NCBI GenBank assembly: GCA_035578155.1
Contig: JAPWDM010000008.1
Span: forward strand, 32,696,280 to 32,760,279
Length of the DNA: 64,000 nt
Direction: 5' to 3'
DNA from: Brachynemurus nebulosus
Taxonomy: Eukaryota; Arthropoda; Insecta; Neuroptera; Myrmeleontidae
Position numbers and translations under genes: made by a program. The notes beneath the pieces are model-generated. The model saw only the letters and a list, made by a program, of their open reading frames with translations, ran no database searches and was not told the origin of the DNA. Shown piece after piece: positions 46,986-58,734 of this stretch. Every line of letters begins with the position of its first letter. The first letter of the stretch is position 1.

Positions 46986-48417
46986 ATCTATTCTTCAGTC
47001 AATAAAGTTTTTATAGTTAAACACTTTCGAGTAAGGTATATTTTTTAATTATATTTCAAGAATTATTTCATAATTTATGATTCTTTAGGATACATTGAAT
47101 GTTAGGTATAGACTTTCACGCTTTTACTATTTTGTAGTGACTTTTTGTTAGAATTTAAAAATAGATGGTTCAAGCAATGAAATTACTAACAAAAAATTTT
47201 GTGAAAAATTGGTTTGGAGACTTTATTAATTAAATTTTAGATACATGATCGCAATTCACTGCCGGAATTACAAATCGGATTCACTGTTGTTATTACAAAA
47301 ATATAATTTAGTGATATTTTTCAAAGATATTGTGTAATTTTTCTCTAGGATTCCAAATTTTCTAAATCGACTGTATCATTATCGTTTATTTCTTATTAGA
47401 GAAAATAAACTTCTCCCTTTTATTTTTGTTAAAAATTAAAATTTCCAATTTTATATGTAAACATTTGTTTTTTAAATTGCTTTATATTTATATTTGCTTG
47501 TTAGAGAGGTGGATTCTCTGGTCGTTTGGTATCCCTGTTAGGGAGAGCATATAGAAGATTTTTTTTTAATCCAAAATAATTTTTTTTTTATAATGAAAAA
47601 TAAATATGTGTTTTATTTATAAAATTAAATGTCTGTCCTCGACCCCACTACACTGATAATGGTGCTCAAATAAAAATAAAATTTGTCATGATAAATACCT
47701 TTAGAACGCAACAAACTTTTTACATTTTTTTTTACATATAATGTGAATATATATCTTATGAATATATATCTTAAGAATATACTCCTAAATTTTGTAACAC
47801 TATTAAAATTGATCTGTGACTGCAGCGACTAAGAGGTGGTAATAGATAGATATGCGTACAACATATCTTCAAACTTGAAATCTCAGTGCTGGGGGTATAT
47901 TATTTTATTCTCAGGCTATTTTTTTTTCCTATTAATGTTACATTTTAAGGGAAAACAACAATTAATGACATTTATTAACGAATTTAATATAATAATTAAA
48001 CGAATTAAAAAGCAATTTTTAATATTAAACTCAAAAACATAAATAAAATTTAAAAAAAAGCGCCTCGATTGAAAAATTATACGCCCTTGTCCGAAATGTC
48101 AAATTTATATTTTACTTTGCCTATCATTGCCATCTATTAGCTAATATTGTATACACACCTCAATTAGTTACTAACAGTGTTCTGTTTTATGTTGCACCAT
48201 AAATATATACTGAAATCAACATCTTGCATGTCCAACAGAACATACATACATCCATATGATACATACGATGCCTGGCAGTCAGCTAGCGTACTACATTAGT
48301 TACGTCAATATAACCTCCAAAAAGAAGGGTGTATTTGAATTTGGAGAGTGAACATTATATTTAATAAAAACGCGATTAAAATATACTGACAGTAGTGGTA
48401 AATGGAAATAATTGAAG
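46986..48417. other. Gene-free AT-rich stretch
   Basis: No supportable gene. Frame 47836-48042 has no domain. Confidence 0.5.
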
Positions 48418-48714
48418 ATGGGAAAGTGTGAATATTGTAAAAAAAAAAGTGATAACGCAAAAAAACATAACATTTCACAGGTAAGTGCTTTGAAATGAGT
48501 CGCTTAAAGGTTAAAATCACATAACAATTGTTATCAATTTTATTAGATTTCCTACAAACAAAAATGAAAGAAAGAATGGACGAAAAATTTGGGAGAACCA
48601 AATTGGGAGCCTGTAAAAACAGCTGTCCTTTGGTCTGAGCATTTTGTCGGCGGTTGCTTCGAACAACGGTGGAATATAACTTCGAACGATGGTGGAAAGA
48701 TAGTGATCCCATAA
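48418..48714 (+). pseudogene. THAP-domain gene relic with a retained intron
   Basis: THAP domains are DNA-binding C2CH zinc fingers of about 90 residues found in host proteins and P-element-type transposases. Exon 1 (48418-48480) reads MGKCEYCKKKSDN, giving the first CxxC. After a one-base slip in the A7 tract at 48460-48466 it yields a NITFH segment ending at a CAG|GTAAGT donor. The intron is 48481-48546, ending TTATTAG. Exon 2 continues RFPTNKNER, slips frame once in GAAAGAAAG, then reads KEWTKNLGEPNWEPVKTAVL, WSEHFVGGCFE, and stops at 48714. F.RFP, NWEP and SEHF are THAP landmarks. The third zinc cysteine, normally just before SEHF, is W. Two frame slips plus the lost ligand argue for a pseudogene. 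The retained intron rules out a processed retrocopy. No downstream domain is seen. Confidence 0.8.
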
Positions 48715-48840
48715 TTTTGAGGACATGAGAATATTTTTACCACTACATCAAATAAAATTTGGAATTTGTATATAAATAATTAATTTCTATCGACTGATTT
48801 TCTCGGAATTTGATAACATTTTTTTAAATACTCTTTTCGT

Positions 48841-48966
48841 ATTATAAAATTGGGACAAATAAATGACAAAAATTTTGTTTGTATTATAAAATTAGGACAA
48901 ATAAATGACAAATATTTTATTTCTACATAAAATTGTGACAAATAAATGACAAAAATTTTATTTTGC
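48841..48966. repeat. 42-base minisatellite, three units
   Basis: ATTATAAAATTGGGACAAAT, followed by AAATGACAAAAATTTT, repeats at 48841, 48883 and about 48925. The minus frame across it is translated repeat. Confidence 0.9.
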
Positions 48967-50702
48967 TTAATCATTGTTGTTAATAATAAAATATGTGTAC
49001 CGTCATAGTTGCTTTAACTAAACATGTATATTTAAAAAAATTTTTGAAAATGTATAAGCTGTTTTGAAATTAGACGATTCATATAATTTAATGAAATATA
49101 ACCCTACAGATTTACTACAGATGATGTTAAAAAAAAATACTGGTGGAGAGGAAATAATCGGCACCCGTCATTTATGCAAAAAGAAATTGAATCCCTCGCA
49201 GTTTTGCAATAAAAAAATATGAAAGTTACATCATTTTAACACGACGATATCCTGAAAGTTAAAGGTTTTTCCAACCCTGTTTTGAGTAATAAAAACTGAA
49301 CCTTTTTTAAAAAAAATTGAGCCACCATTAGATTTTCTATTATTGGTATGCTTTTATTATAAACAATAAAAATGATTACTCAGCTATAACAAACTAACTG
49401 CGTACATACGAAACGCTGACCTAATGCGTGTTTACCACGCACTTGGCGAATTTTTATTATTACCTACATACAGAAATTTTAAACACGTTTTTCTCGAAAC
49501 AGCATTTTTAAAATTGGCAGAAACTTTCACTTAAATATTACTTAACCGATTTTTTGGAAATTTATACCAAGTACTCGTATACGTTATATACCTACCTCCT
49601 CGTTAAACCAGACTGTTATGTCAATATCCGAATAAAAGGGTTTTTTTAAATGAAAAAAGAGGAAAATTTCATGGAAGTTTAATTTTTTTTTAGAAAGCTC
49701 GTACAAATTCGTAAATTCTTAGGTTTTGAATTTTTTTTGTCTTTTTTCCTGATTAATCGATATTTTACATATATGTTAGCAATAACGAAAGCATTTTTGA
49801 AATTTTTCAGGTAATAATTATGACTGCTAGAGTGCCCGCCATTTGGAAACTTATGGAGTGACACGCCCTAATAAAAGACTTCTACAGCCGTCATTTTTAT
49901 ATATATATTGAAGCAACAAAAAGAAATATGTTGTAAGACTTGAAGGTAATAGTAAATAAAATGCCAAACCTCCAAAATATAGAGCAATTTTTCCTTGTTA
50001 AAAAATATTTCCGAATCAATTTTTATTTTCCCCCATCTAATGGTATTTCCCCCCTAACATATTGTTTTAAGAATATGTGTGGGGGCTGGAATTCTTGGTA
50101 ACTGTTAATCCCTTTTCATAAAAAAAAAATCGCAAGAGGAGAAATTTCACTTTAAGAATTAGGAAACCAATTTTATTTTTTACCGTTGTAACTTGGCACT
50201 ACAGAGGATTTTGCAATGTTGGATTGAATCTGAAATCTTTCTGACAACTTTCAAGTGCGACACACTTATTAGGATGCACTGTAAAGAAATTCGTGTATCT
50301 TGCCAGTAAAAGCGATTGACCTTTACTTCCCTCATTTCATTCTGTGGAACTATAGAGAATGAGCACTGTAGTATTAAAAGGCAAACGGAACAAACGACAT
50401 CTAAGAACACTAAGTATTTCAGCATATTATCTACAAAATCGTACATCTTCAACAAATACATTTAAAGGTATAACAGCCATTTTTGGATATATCCACATTT
50501 AAAATATTCTCCGTTTGTTCTTAACATGCTCGGCTAGATTATATCGAATCGGATAACATGAACCAGTAACTACCACAAAATAGTATAAAGCTCGAAAGCT
50601 CTTTTCGTTTTAACCGGTTGCTTCACGAATGAACGTTTTACAAACGTTTGTACTAAGCGACGTATTGCACTTTTCGATTGCCGGTCCAGCTATACATATA
50701 TA
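48967..50702. other. Gene-free stretch with a lone G-rich end
   Basis: At 50028-50058 the minus strand reads TAGGGGGGAAATACCATTAG then ATGGGGGAAA, in the style of the TA-flanked elements, but no partner end was found. The minus frame 50180-50461 (93 codons) has no domain. Confidence 0.45.
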
Positions 50703-51489
50703 CCGAAAAACCGTCTAGACCCGAACACTTTTTACATTTTGTGGTATAATTTTATTTTTATACATGTTTCCTTCATAGATATCACCAATAAAAGTATTAC
50801 CATTAGAGAGAGCGTATATTATTTGTTATATCCCTGACCCACTTGTTCCATTGTAAGTAAAAATCAAAAAAAAATAAAAAATAATTAGTAAGTGTCCGAG
50901 TCTACGCCCCAAATCAGTCTTGACCCGGACACTTACTAAAATAATGTAATAACATGCAAACTAACCTCTCCCGTCGGGGTTAGGACAGTGTTTTATATCG
51001 TCTGATGTCTTTAAACCTGTCAATGGCTTCAAAACATTTTGTGGGAAGGGAAAGGGGTCAATACATAGTATGCCTCTCTATGAAGTAAACATGCGATATG
51101 GCACCAGAAGGAGGCATAAACCGCGTAATTCTGGCGGGAATATAACGTATGGATAGTGGAAGTTACAGCCAGTACGAAGCGCGGCCATAGTAATAAACTG
51201 ATGTGTCCGGGTCTAAACGGATATATGTATATAGCATGTATTTTTTTATATATACATCGGAAATAACTTCAAGCATTATCAAATGATGCACGATAAAATT
51301 CTGAACACATACATATCAAAATTAAAAACAATATGACAATTATGACGAAAATTACATGTCTAAGTTAGACACACATTTTATTTCTTTGAAAAACTGGAGA
51401 ATAGTAATCCTGTAAAATGAGATAGTAAAAGAAGATTGGTAGATCTTTGAAGATTGGTACAAAGTGTCCGGGTCTAGACGGTTTTACGG
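50703..51489. mobile_element. TIR element, family copy 2 (787 bases)
   Basis: Same family and orientation as 38746-39616. The left end is CCGAAAAACCGTCTAGACCC, and the right end read inward is CCGTAAAACCGTCTAGACCC. Both are flanked by TA (50701-50702, 51490-51491). It lacks about 90 bases present in copy 1. GACCCGGACACTTACT and GTGTCCGGGTCTAAACGG recur internally. Confidence 0.9.
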
Positions 51490-51491
51490 TA

Positions 51492-52199
51492 CGTTGGTCA
51501 TATTGAAGTATAATACGGTATTTTTCTTTCAGTTTAATGTATAATAGGTAAGCTAGTCTCCTCTGTTGTTAGATTTTGTCTTCAACTTTTCTACAGCAGT
51601 CAAAGCATCAGCTCTTTCTGTGTAAAGTTGATGTTGTTAGCATATGATATGCACTGCTAACTGCGAAAGCTTGTAAATAGTTGAAGAAATAATTGTTGCA
51701 TACAAACAGATTATATACAGCTTTCTATGGTCCATTTCAGTTAAATTTAACCACGCTTCATCACTTAAGAATTTAAATATTTTCCGTTTTCTTGGCTATA
51801 TCGCTTTCATTATTGCAGTTAAGTAAATTTTAAAATTGCAGTTTGTTTTTAGAAAAGAATAGAAGATTGATTTGTTTTAAATATAATAATTATTTAATTT
51901 TTTTAACTTTGACTAATGATCAATTGTATTTGAAATAGGGTATACTCAAATTTAAGCTTAAAACTTGACGGTTTAATGTTTGAAAGGCTTAACCAGTATA
52001 ATTACGCCTCTAAAATATTGACGCCCTATTACACTCTATAAAAACAGTCAATATATTGTATCTAACCTCAGTTAGGTAATATAATATTAAAAAACTAAAA
52101 TTTAAAAATGAACTTTTTATTCTTCTAGCGTGTATGACGGAAGCTCCAGGAAGAAAATTATTTCATAATAGAATATAATATATGTTGTATAGTTTGGAA
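51492..52199. other. Gene-free AT-rich stretch
   Basis: Nothing supportable seen. Confidence 0.5.
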
Positions 52200-52203
52200 T
52201 TAA

Positions 52204-53124
52204 CCATACGTACTCGTCAAAACGACGAACGAACTTCTCTACCTGCTCCAATACTACAACTTATCGGTACCTGCTTGCTGTGAAACTTCTGTTATCTAAT
52301 TTATTTGTTATTATAACACGTAAGACGTATAAATTTTGTTTATAGCTATATTCGTTTTTTTATACTGAAATAGTGTGCGTCAAAAGGACGACGATGTATG
52401 ATTAACCTATATATTTTTTTTAAAGATTTTGTACCTACTCCATATATAAAAGTTTTCCTAATTTTTCTAAAATTTATTAAAGTTATGGATGTTATAATTA
52501 ATTTATTCAATGATTATGATAATAATATGAAAGATGATTACAGCTGTCTGACTTATAGAGACGACATAATACTGAAGTTTTAATATATTGAATCTAAAAC
52601 TAAAGAATGCGTTTCAAGTGACTTAATAAAAAATTAACAATTTATTTTGTAGAAAATATTTTAATTTTTATTATTTTTTGAGATCTTATTCTAAAAATTA
52701 CTAACAAATTTTAAAAAATTTACAAATGTGCCTAATGGGGAACTAATTACATATCTATAGGAATATTTATGACTGAGAAATTTCACATTCTGTAAAGTCA
52801 CACATGTCCACTGACTCATAATAGTTCATAAATTAATTATTTGAAAAACATGTTTTATGATACAACTGATGTATTTATCTATTTTTTAATTTTTGTAGTG
52901 AAAATATGCTTTGATAAAAAGATTAAAAAAATTAATAAATATTTATATTAAGAAAATTTTCCAAATCCAATTTTTTTAAATATTTTGTTCGCTTTTGTAG
53001 TATTGTTATGTAAAAAAAATGTTTTTTGCAAATAAACTCTAAAACTCCCCGTAAAAAGTCCATTCGTCGAAACGACGCCGATGTATGATTAACTTAACTC
53101 GTAGACCAACGTATGATTCTAGGG
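52204..53124. mobile_element. piggyBac MITE, copy 1
   Basis: Flanked by TTAA (52200-52203, 53125-53128). The right end read inward is CCCTAGAATCATACGTTGG, close to the CCCTAGAAA terminus of piggyBac. The left end has lost 8 bases of that terminus but continues CATACGTACTCGTCAAAACG, as in the intact copy at 61581. Subterminal CGTCAAAA..GACG and GATGTATGATTAAC words recur (52379-52405, 53068-53094). A 32-residue frame (52485-52583) is conserved in both copies. Confidence 0.88.
52485..52583 (+). CDS. Small frame conserved between piggyBac MITE copies
   Basis: MDVIINLFNDYDN, then KDDYSCLTYRDD and a hydrophobic end, 32 residues. The copy at 61865 keeps the frame despite a net three-base deletion and is 31 residues long. 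I do not recognise it as a piggyBac transposase piece. Frame conservation over a single indel is weak evidence and may be chance between young copies. Confidence 0.2.
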   Translation: MDVIINLFNDYDNNMKDDYSCLTYRDDIILKF

Positions 53125-53128
53125 TTAA

Positions 53129-53341
53129 AAATAACTAAAACTATTTGATTCAAAAAATTTTTGAAACACTGAAAAAATATACTTTTAAGTAGGTACTCAC
53201 GTCGAAAAACAACCACTATCGGGTGGATTGCTTCAGTTTTTTTCGGTTAGTACGTACCTCTGAAACAAAAGAAAAATAAAATTAATTTTATATGCTTTCA
53301 TAAATTAATATGTTTGATAAGAAATTATAACAAAGGCGGCG
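53129..53341. other. Short AT-rich spacer
   Basis: No gene. Confidence 0.5.
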
Positions 53342-53343
53342 TA

Positions 53344-54404
53344 TAGATAAGGCCTTATTTTCGCCCCATTCCCTCCATGAGTTCTTATATGTGCATTAGG
53401 TTTACATGAAGGTAAATAGTAAGATGGAATAAATATTATGCCGGAATATTCTCATTTATTTTTCAGTTGATCTCTTTATTATAGGAAGGTTTTATGAAAA
53501 GGCAAAATTATGAAATTAATCAACTTTATTTGGATAATTTTAAAAATTTCAATATTTTTAAACTTTACACTCCTTATCTAGTCTCCATTCTCATCACTCC
53601 AATATCCTTCAACATCTGCGTTCATTAAAAAAATTTTTTGAAGTCGCATGCGACTCTTCGAGTAGTATGATCCTGATATCTGTCGTAACTTAAATAGCAG
53701 ATTACGGAGGCAATATGAGCGCAACAACCGACAAGTCTTGTCCCTACTTTGCACTGACAGTACTAAGTTAGTACAGTGGTGCGATTGTACTCTATTCAAA
53801 GGGAGTATATTTTGGAAGCTGTGGGTCTAGATTGATTTTTATTCTCAAAATATCACTCGAGTCTTTATGCAAAAATATTTTATAAAGACCTTTGTCATCT
53901 GTGTAAAAGTGGAAAATTTCCATCTTAGTTACTCTTGTACGCCATCAAAACAACGAACCGACATGTTCCAACAAGTTTGTGCCGTGGTAGCACTTCAATA
54001 AATTTATTTAATGTATTTATATGATGATCAATTTTTTCATTGTAAAATCATTTTATTTGTGTTTAGCTATATGAGCGCAAAGTGGAAGCAACGTAATTTT
54101 TAAATTAATTTTTAAATAAATTGTACAGTACCATGAGAACATTAAAATAACATAGAAAAGAAACTGCTTCCTCCATGCGCTCTATATAAAAAAAAATTTG
54201 AAATGTTATTGAAAATGTGGTATTTTGAACGAAAATCACAGTTAGACTAAAGTTTGGTGTCCCACAGATAATACCAATTGTAGTTTCTTTTCTTTTATAT
54301 AAATATTTTCTTGTCAGGCATATAGTCTACTTTCAAGATATATAAGGAAAACATTAAATACATTTTTTTTTCATCACTTTGGGGCGGAAATAAGGCCTTA
54401 TCGA
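53344..54404. mobile_element. TA-flanked element with a transposase-derived relic
   Basis: The left end TAGATAAGGCCTTATTTTCG and the right end, TCGATAAGGCCTTATTTCCG read inward from 54404, are inverted repeats. TA lies outside both (53342-53343, 54405-54406). The minus strand carries a CxC/CxH-type protein remnant at 53578-53807. Confidence 0.8.
53578..53807 (-). pseudogene. SWIM-like CxC...CxH relic, probably a transposase C-terminus
   Basis: On the minus strand, from about 53807, one frame reads IEYNRTTVLT, a stop, YCQCKVGTRLVGCCAHIASV, then ICYLSYDRYQ, ending near 53628. An upstream TGA is also present. The CxC..G.R.VGCCAHIA..L.YL pattern is a SWIM-style zinc motif that I associate with C-termini of transposon-derived insect proteins. 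I cannot name the superfamily with confidence. A neighbouring frame then gives an acidic tail (ADVEGYWSDENGD) ending at 53578, as expected after a further frame slip. Stops and slips show it is dead. It is oriented opposite to the window within the TIR element. Confidence 0.55.
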
Positions 54405-54406
54405 TA

Positions 54407-55010
54407 CCCTTCCTTTTATTAGTTAAAATACATCAAAATTTGAGACATCTGGTAGCTAACTGGGTGCTCTTACCTTACTGTTATTAAACAAAACTGGACT
54501 ATTAAGGGGGCTTTTACCTTACTGTTATTTTGTAATCTTTTAACTTCCTTTAAAAGACTCCGATATTTTTATTCATTTAGAGTGAGAAATTAAAATGACT
54601 GAAAGTATGGTATTTATAATATTTTTGACAATTCGAAAAATACACTTTTTCCACAATTTTGTGACAATAAAAAGACAAACAGGACAAACACTGCATGGAA
54701 TTTATCACAGAGTACAGAGGGAACACAGCCATCTCTATACTATTGAAACCAGTGTAACCAAAAAAGGATAGAAAATGTGTTATGTGGCTACACACTGTTT
54801 GTGTTTGCATTTGTGTGATGCGTATCAATGTATGCGTATCGCATACATATATATAGATACATATACAGACACTGTGAGTGAGGCCGCTGATCAATGATAA
54901 ATAACTGATTAACAATTAATACGTATCGGTTCACTACCACCGAATGACTGAATAAAAAGTAGCCTGACTTGCTCAGAACTGTATACTGCCGATTACAAAA
55001 TTTTCTATTT
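54407..55010. other. Gene-free stretch
   Basis: CTTACCTTACTGTTATT occurs twice (about 54470 and 54515), a short direct repeat. The minus frame 54577-54915 (112 codons) is low-complexity with no domain. Confidence 0.45.
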
Positions 55011-55193
55011 CAGCCATTCTTTTGAAACATACCCTTTGCAGTAAAATGGGTGCATACTAGTTCGCTCCCGCGATCAGATTTTAATCTTATCTTGAAAGAG
55101 GGTCGTAGGTTAGTTCGCTCCCGACTTGCTATCTACTGACAGGTAAAATTAATTACGTAAAAATATTCAAACTGATACATATACAGCCATTCT
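55011..55193. repeat. Extra end-word copy left of the palindrome
   Basis: CAGCCATTCTTTTG at 55011 repeats the terminal word of the following palindrome. Between them AGTTCGCTCCCG occurs twice (55060, 55112). This may be an older, longer version of the element (55011-55602) or a second partial insertion. Confidence 0.5.
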
Positions 55194-55602
55194 TTAGTTA
55201 CGGACATGACATTTTCACGCACATTTACACGCCTTCTCATAAGAGAAAAAAAATAGAAGTTATTGTTTTCTTATAAATTTTCAATACTAAGCAGATACAC
55301 AAATGTGTACACAATATTTTTACTGAATATAAAATACATAACATTATTAGTTTAATGCTAGAGATATGTTATGGACGCGACAAAAAGGTACTTTTTTGTC
55401 GCGTCCGTAACACAAACTTTATTAGCTCTAGTATTAAAACTAATAATGTTATGTATTTTATATTCAGTATAAATATTGTCTACACATTTGTCTATTTGCT
55501 TAGTATTGAAAATTTATAAAAAACAATAATTTTTATTTTTTCCCTTATGAGAAGGCGCGTAAAGTGCGAGAAAATGTCATGTCCGTAACAAAAGAATGGC
55601 TG
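55194..55602. mobile_element. 409-base near-perfect palindrome (foldback element)
   Basis: The left half starts CAGCCATTCTTTAGTTACGG and the right half is its complement, ending CAAAAGAATGGCTG. The arms of about 195 bases meet at GACAAAAAGGTACTTTTTTGTC (about 55378-55399). GTTATGGACGCGACA at the centre echoes the terminal GTTACGGACATGACA. No gene. Confidence 0.85.
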
Positions 55603-56940
55603 ATTTACTTTTCTTCTCGTGTTCTATGGAATTTATGATTTAAATGTTCTTGTCTACGACTGCTATGAAATTACTATTTACTGTACAAAGTACTATCTAT
55701 AGGCACGCTATTTTTTACAGGCACCTGTCCGAAATTTTTTACTTTGCATACGACTGTGTGTAAAGACTCACCACGTACTATATTTTTATTAATTTTTATA
55801 GCTTACTTAACAACTGAAGGCTGACGGTAAGACAAAAAATACTATACAGGATACTATAGTAATACCCATATGTATCTTTATACCATTCCATACTGTTAAA
55901 CAATCCATGCGGAAGATTTGTTCGCATTGTATTACTCATTTGTCTAAGTCTGTTCGTCTATCTGTCGATGTATATGTGCGGTTTGATTCGGATACAATTT
56001 TCACCATAAAACGGTTACCATACTACTTGTGATAAATATTATATTGGTAAAATCTCATGGTACATCTTCGTCTTTTTTCATAGCACACTCTCTTCTTTCA
56101 TTGATGATTATCACACACTTAATGTGCACGCTGCGCCGCCATCAAACCAAACAACAATAAAGTGTCGAGACCATACATTTCACAAGTCCCCCCCCCGTTC
56201 CAGTACCCTATCCATTTTGGTATACCTTCCGAGAACTATCCAAATTACTTACTGTTGCCCATTCGCTTTAACACATCAGTGAATTCTTGATACCGTATAA
56301 GTTGCAATTTTCGTAAACCGTGACGTAACAAATAGTTGAACCATAGTTTTTGGTGTGTGTTTTTTTTCTAAAAGTATTTCCCAGGAAAATGGTCCAGGAG
56401 ACATATAAATTATAAGGGTGAGTTCGTTGTATAAATCCATCAGTAAATATTAATGGGTATATGGATTAGATTCTGATGAAATTTTAAATTAAATCCTATT
56501 TTTGAAACAAATTTTCTAGTTTGCTGCCTTACTAAACCATTCACCTTGAAAACTATTTTGCAGACACTTCTTAAAACTACAATCATAGTAACAAAATAAT
56601 TGACAACAAATTTCAAAATTGATTCAATCAAGTTTTGTGTAAGTGAACAGAAGATCCAAAATACTTCTATCGCAGTATCCTACATAACATATAGCGAATT
56701 TTCGTTTAGGATGTTTGAGAATGAACAATTGACTATTCGAAACAATATTTGTCATAGTTTCAAAAATAAAAGTGGTATTTTGCAAAGTAAAATATTTGTT
56801 CATTACTTACAAATATGGAATACCATAAAGTAATCTATTAATATTAGTTAATTAAAGTCCTAACTAGTTAAAGGTCTTAAACAGTTCTCATATGATTAGG
56901 AGATGTGTTGTTGGAAAAACTAAATCTTGAAGTAAATGAA
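55603..56940. other. Gene-free stretch
   Basis: No supportable gene. A C9 run lies at about 56189-56197. Frames at 56440-56833 have no domain. Confidence 0.5.
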
Positions 56941-58260
56941 TCGTATAGTTCCAAAAGTGGCCTTGTCCACAAAAAATTGATTTGGAGTTAGTGACGCTGT
57001 ATTATTGTGCAGATAAATTGCCATCTGTAGCAGTAATTATTAACTTTCAAAAAAATTCTTTCCCGGTGTAAATTAAATTTAAAAATTGAAGTTATTTCCA
57101 AAACAAGCCTTATCCACATAGTTTCCGCCCTTGCACAATAGAAACTTAATTCCATAACTCACCTAACCCTACTTAAAACTTTTTGAATAACATCCAGAAC
57201 ACTTTGGAGCCAGAGATACTTTCCCCTGAAAGTAAAATTAAAGCTGCTAACTTAAATTATGTCAAATCTTTATTCACAAAACATTTTGGAAACGAATGGA
57301 AAAGTATTGAAGAATTGGAATTCTACAGAAATTCTCTCAGAGAAGTGTCAGAAATAATGGTCCGGATATAAACACCATTGACATCATTGAATCAATAAAG
57401 GATCATAACCAGTGTCCCTTACTGGAAAGGTCTTATTAAATATCATCGATTAAAAAACATCACTGCTGTCACAAAAAAGTGAACTGAAAAGTTAGAGACA
57501 AGTTATCGCTAAATTTATATCGCAGTTAGCAAACAGTTTTGTTTAGAGCACTGGTTTTTGTATGTTCCTTACCTCTAACTCATCTTTACTCCACATTTAA
57601 CTAAATTCCTTGTTTCGGGAAACTACATGCATCGTTTTGTGTAGCTCCTAGAATCCTACAAACAAATATATTCATAACACTTGCACAAATATATGCACTT
57701 GAGCGAAAAGAAAATAGGAAATTAGGAAAAGTTCAAATTGAACATTTTCGTATAACTTGAAAACACAAAGCTAACTTGGCCTATTACTGCAGCTACGGAA
57801 TACATTTACAAGGGCGAGCATTATCATGGCGCTCATTACCCTGGTTGGGCCTTAGGTAAATTCACCATCTTATCCGTAGGAGCCTTTACGAAAATAGTTT
57901 ATTTTGGAAATGTAATAGCCTCGTAAATAAATGTTTTGAAGTTCAATTCTGTGTTGTTTACTTTAAACCCTTCAGAATATGTCATTTCCAAAACCTTTCT
58001 AATCCACTGGGGTTAGTTACAAAACTGACCCTATCCGTGGTTTAGTTCCAAAAGTGGCCTTGTCCAAAATTAAAAAGCTATTTAATAGAAAAGTATTTAA
58101 TATTTCATAAATTTTAATAATGTTTCTTAATCCAACATCAGTTTAGTGTTGAAAAAACTTACCATCTGAATATTTTAGAGGTCATGTGTACTAGTAAAAG
58201 TTTTTTGCCTTTCTTGAAAAATTTTACAAAATGGACAAGGCCAGTTTTGGAACTATACGA
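56941..58260. mobile_element. TIR element with internal copies of its terminal phrase
   Basis: TCGTATAGTTCCAAAAGTGG at the left and its near-complement at the right (58229-58260) are inverted repeats of about 30 bases. The phrase TTCCAAAA..GGCCTTGTCCA recurs at 57095-57118, 57984-58005 and 58041-58066. A TATA core in the termini (GTATAG/CTATAC) suggests TA insertion, but the exact duplication is uncertain. Confidence 0.82.
57183..57371 (+). CDS. Unrecognised 62-codon frame in the 56941 element
   Basis: From TTG or a downstream start it reads NTLEPEILSPESKIKAANLN, then YVKSLFTKHFGNEWKSIEEL, with good amphipathic, hydrophilic composition and a stop at 57371. A second frame continues with NTIDIIESIKDHNQC-type sequence. 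I do not recognise a family. As it lies inside a TIR element, a decayed transposase or accessory frame is the likeliest explanation. Confidence 0.3.
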   Translation: MNNIQNTLEPEILSPESKIKAANLNYVKSLFTKHFGNEWKSIEELEFYRNSLREVSEIMVRI

Positions 58261-58444
58261 CTCAAATAATAAATAGCCTAGTGGAAAACTCAAAAATAAA
58301 GTGAAGTCATATGTATATTCCTATAATAAACAACATATCTACTTACATGTTACTTATCTCGTCACCATTTACCTGACCATTCCTGTACGTATATATTTTA
58401 TCCAAAATTTTGTTGTTTAATTTCGTTCATTTCAACTCATTCGT
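58261..58444. other. Short spacer
   Basis: No gene. Confidence 0.5.
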
Positions 58445-58702
58445 GTGAGTTTCAATTTGTTGTCGAACACCCGTTTCACCCGTCGAATGGCGACTGACGA
58501 ACATACTGTGGACACGCGCGGACGCATAGTGGCACGGATAGACAGACAGACAGACGGACGCACCCAAGTTCCTGTACGAACAAACGAACAACGGGTGCTG
58601 GATGATCGCCGAAGCAATAGTACAGCAGAATATGCAGAAGAAATTGAAATTAACAGTATTTTGCACATTATTACATTTTGTATTATGTATATGTATGTAT
58701 AG
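58445..58702 (+). other. GC- and CpG-richer island open on both strands
   Basis: 58445-58640 is distinctly richer in G+C and CpG (CGGATAGACAGACAGACAGA; GACACGCGCGGACGC) than its surroundings. Frames of 85 (plus), 109 and 98 (minus) codons are open, none with a recognisable domain. It may be a host untranslated exon or promoter region, or a GC-richer repeat with a GACA simple run. Coding status is unresolved. Confidence 0.35.
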
Positions 58703-58734
58703 ATAAAAACTTGTTGGTTGAAATCCATATGTTA

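Noticed and set aside
48305..48712. 135-codon minus-strand frame
   Set aside because: It is antisense to the THAP relic, whose motifs explain the sequence much better.
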